Source: Phoma sp. XZ068 (taxonomy: Eukaryota > Ascomycota > Dothideomycetes > Pleosporales > Didymellaceae). From it: 64,000 nucleotides of DNA. The position numbers and the translations under genes are program-made. Shown here one piece after another: positions 62,660 to 64,000 of this stretch. Position 1 is the first letter of the stretch. Each line of letters starts with the position of its first letter. The notes beneath the pieces are model-generated. The model had not been told where the DNA came from, made no database searches, and saw only the letters and a list, made by a program, of their open reading frames with translations. The DNA is taken from assembly GCA_004835665.1 (NCBI GenBank), contig RBKR01000001.1:1674001-1738000 (forward strand). The letters are read 5' to 3'.

Positions 62660-63886
62660 ATGTCCGTCGCCCTCCAACGCGTCTCAAACCTCATCTCCCT
62701 CTCCGTCTCGCAGCTCGCCCTCAATCCCGCTCTCACTGCCACCCTCCTCTACATCCTCACAAAGGGCCCAGCGAGTCTACGCGACCGTCTAACAAGCCGC
62801 GTCGCCGCGCTACGTGATCCCACCCGCCATGCGACCATTATCAAAACCCTAAAATGGCTACTCACCCTCGGCCTCGTCAAAACCGCCAACAAAACCCTCA
62901 ACCACCTCGCCCTCAACAGCTACCGCCTGCGCCCCCAATCCTCACGCTGGACCTGGGACAAAGAAGTCGCCGTCGTAACCGGCGGCTGCAGCGGCATCGG
63001 CAGCCTAATCGTCCAAAAGTTGATCGCGCGCGGCATCACCGTCGCAATCCTCGACATCCAACCCCTTCCCCCCAACCTCCAAGCCGGTACCGTAACATCC
63101 TGGTCTCCCCGCGACGGCTCCACGCTGACCATCTGCCCGCTAGCCGCGCAAACCAGACTGTACACCTGCGACATTACAGATCCCGACGCGGTATTCGCTG
63201 CTGCCCAGCAGATTCGCGCTGAGCTGGGGAGTCCCAGCATTCTGGTTAATAATGCGGGGATCCTGGCTGCGCATGGCATTCTGCGCACTAAGCATGCGTA
63301 TTTGCGTAAGATTTTCGATGTTAATGTCTTGAGTAATTGGACGATGGTGCAGGCTTTCTTGCCGGATATGATTGCGGTGGATAAAGGGCATGTGGTGACG
63401 ATTGCGAGTACGGCGTCGTATGTGGGTGTTGCGGGGCTGGCGGATTATACGGCGAGTAAGGCGGCGGTGTTGAGTTTCCATGAAGGTGAGATATTGTTCT
63501 TTTTTTTTTCGTGTCGTTAGAGCCTGGTTGGTGGCTGGGTAAAGTTGGGTTTATTGACTTGTGCAGCGCTCAACCAAGAACTCCGCGTCGCGTACAATGC
63601 GCCCTCCATCCTCACGACGTCGATCCACCCCAACTGGGTGCGCACGCCGCTGCTCGGGCCCGTCGAAGCGGAGCTGAAGAAGCGCGGGGCTGTCATCATG
63701 GAGGCCGATGACGTGGCGAAGGCCGTGGTCGCGCAGGTGTTTAGCTGCCAGGGTGGGCAGGTGTTTGTGCCGCGCTCAGCATGGCAGAGCAGTTTGATCC
63801 GGGCGCTACCGAACTGGGTGCAGGAGGGTGTCAGGAGTGGAGTGAGCAAGACGATTAGGGAGAGTGTGCAAATTGGAGAGAAATAG
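62660..63886 (+). CDS. Short-chain dehydrogenase/reductase with N-terminal membrane anchor
   Basis: Exons 62660..63485 and 63567..63886 (81-nt intron with a T-run) give 381 residues. The first ~85 residues contain hydrophobic segments (LISLSVSQLALNPALTATLLYIL and TLKWLLTLGLV) that could anchor the enzyme in ER or lipid-droplet membrane. The Rossmann fold begins at about 94: AVVTGGCSGIGSLIV (cofactor loop), VAILDIQPLPP (acidic residue at the end of strand 2, favouring NAD), LYTCDITD, ILVNNAGILAAHG, TIASTASYVGVAGLADYTASKAAV with the Ser-Tyr-Lys catalytic set. After the splice the sequence continues SFHEALNQELR. The layout resembles retinol/17-beta-hydroxysteroid dehydrogenase-like enzymes of lipid droplets. 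An upstream non-ATG frame is open from 62624; the first ATG with good context is at 62660. Substrate unknown. Confidence 0.9.
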
Positions 63887-64000
63887 CTCACTGGCGAGGA
63901 AGGTGTGGTTGGAACGAGCGTTGTTTTGAAGGGTTGCTTATTTCTTGACTACGGAGCGGATGCCCTGCTTTGTGATTTCAAACTCTAGTCCTTTTCCCTC

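Overview
The window is nuclear DNA of a filamentous ascomycete, most probably a Dothideomycete (Pezizomycotina). The evidence is short spliceosomal introns of about 46-80 nt with GTNNGT donors, CTRAY branch points and YAG acceptors, and the gene families present (HET-domain, 2EXR, Pho80-type cyclin, Chs7-type chaperone, fungal PMT2, P3A H+-ATPase). The species cannot be named from sequence alone. No rRNA, tRNA, CRISPR array or intact transposon was seen. Exon joins below were worked out by hand; each adds up to a whole number of codons.

Layout. 1-10.5 kb, plus strand: the 3' end of an unidentified Met/Gln-rich protein, a Pho80-type cyclin, a 777-residue conserved protein of unknown function, and an armadillo protein orthologous to ARMC8/Gid5 of the GID/CTLH ubiquitin ligase. 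10.5-17.7 kb: a 7.2-kb stretch without an intact gene; its first part (about 10.8-13.3 kb) reads as decayed coding sequence. 17.7-21.1 kb: a plasma-membrane H+-ATPase of 1000 residues with an unusual acidic insert. 21.1-23.7 kb: empty. 23.7-34.1 kb, all minus strand: F-box protein, HUS1 (9-1-1 checkpoint clamp), an unidentified protein with a Gln/Gly/Tyr-rich tail, a Gyp7-type Rab GAP and an Mso1-type Sec1-binding protein. 34.9-42.3 kb: 2EXR protein, USP-family deubiquitinase, an unidentified coiled-coil protein and a fumarylacetoacetate-hydrolase-family enzyme. 42.8-51.1 kb has an accessory character: APH-type kinase, a broken protein-kinase pseudogene, a single-pass membrane protein with a Cys-containing ectodomain, a GT32-type glycosyltransferase and a HET-domain protein. 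51.4-63.9 kb returns to core genes: SSL1 of TFIIH, a Chs7-type chaperone, a sugar transporter, protein O-mannosyltransferase PMT2 and a membrane-anchored short-chain dehydrogenase.

How they fit together. There is no obvious biosynthetic cluster. A loose theme of secretion, cell wall and plasma membrane runs through the window (H+-ATPase, Gyp7, Mso1, Chs7-type chaperone, sugar transporter, PMT2, GT32), and the H+-ATPase would power proton-coupled uptake. A second theme is ubiquitin turnover (Gid5, F-box, USP). The least usual observations are two very small internal exons (8 nt and 13 nt), an in-frame stop that is best explained as lying in a 69-nt intron, a kinase pseudogene with three separate lesions, a transporter whose N-terminal exon has no in-frame ATG, and the decayed coding tract upstream of the H+-ATPase gene.
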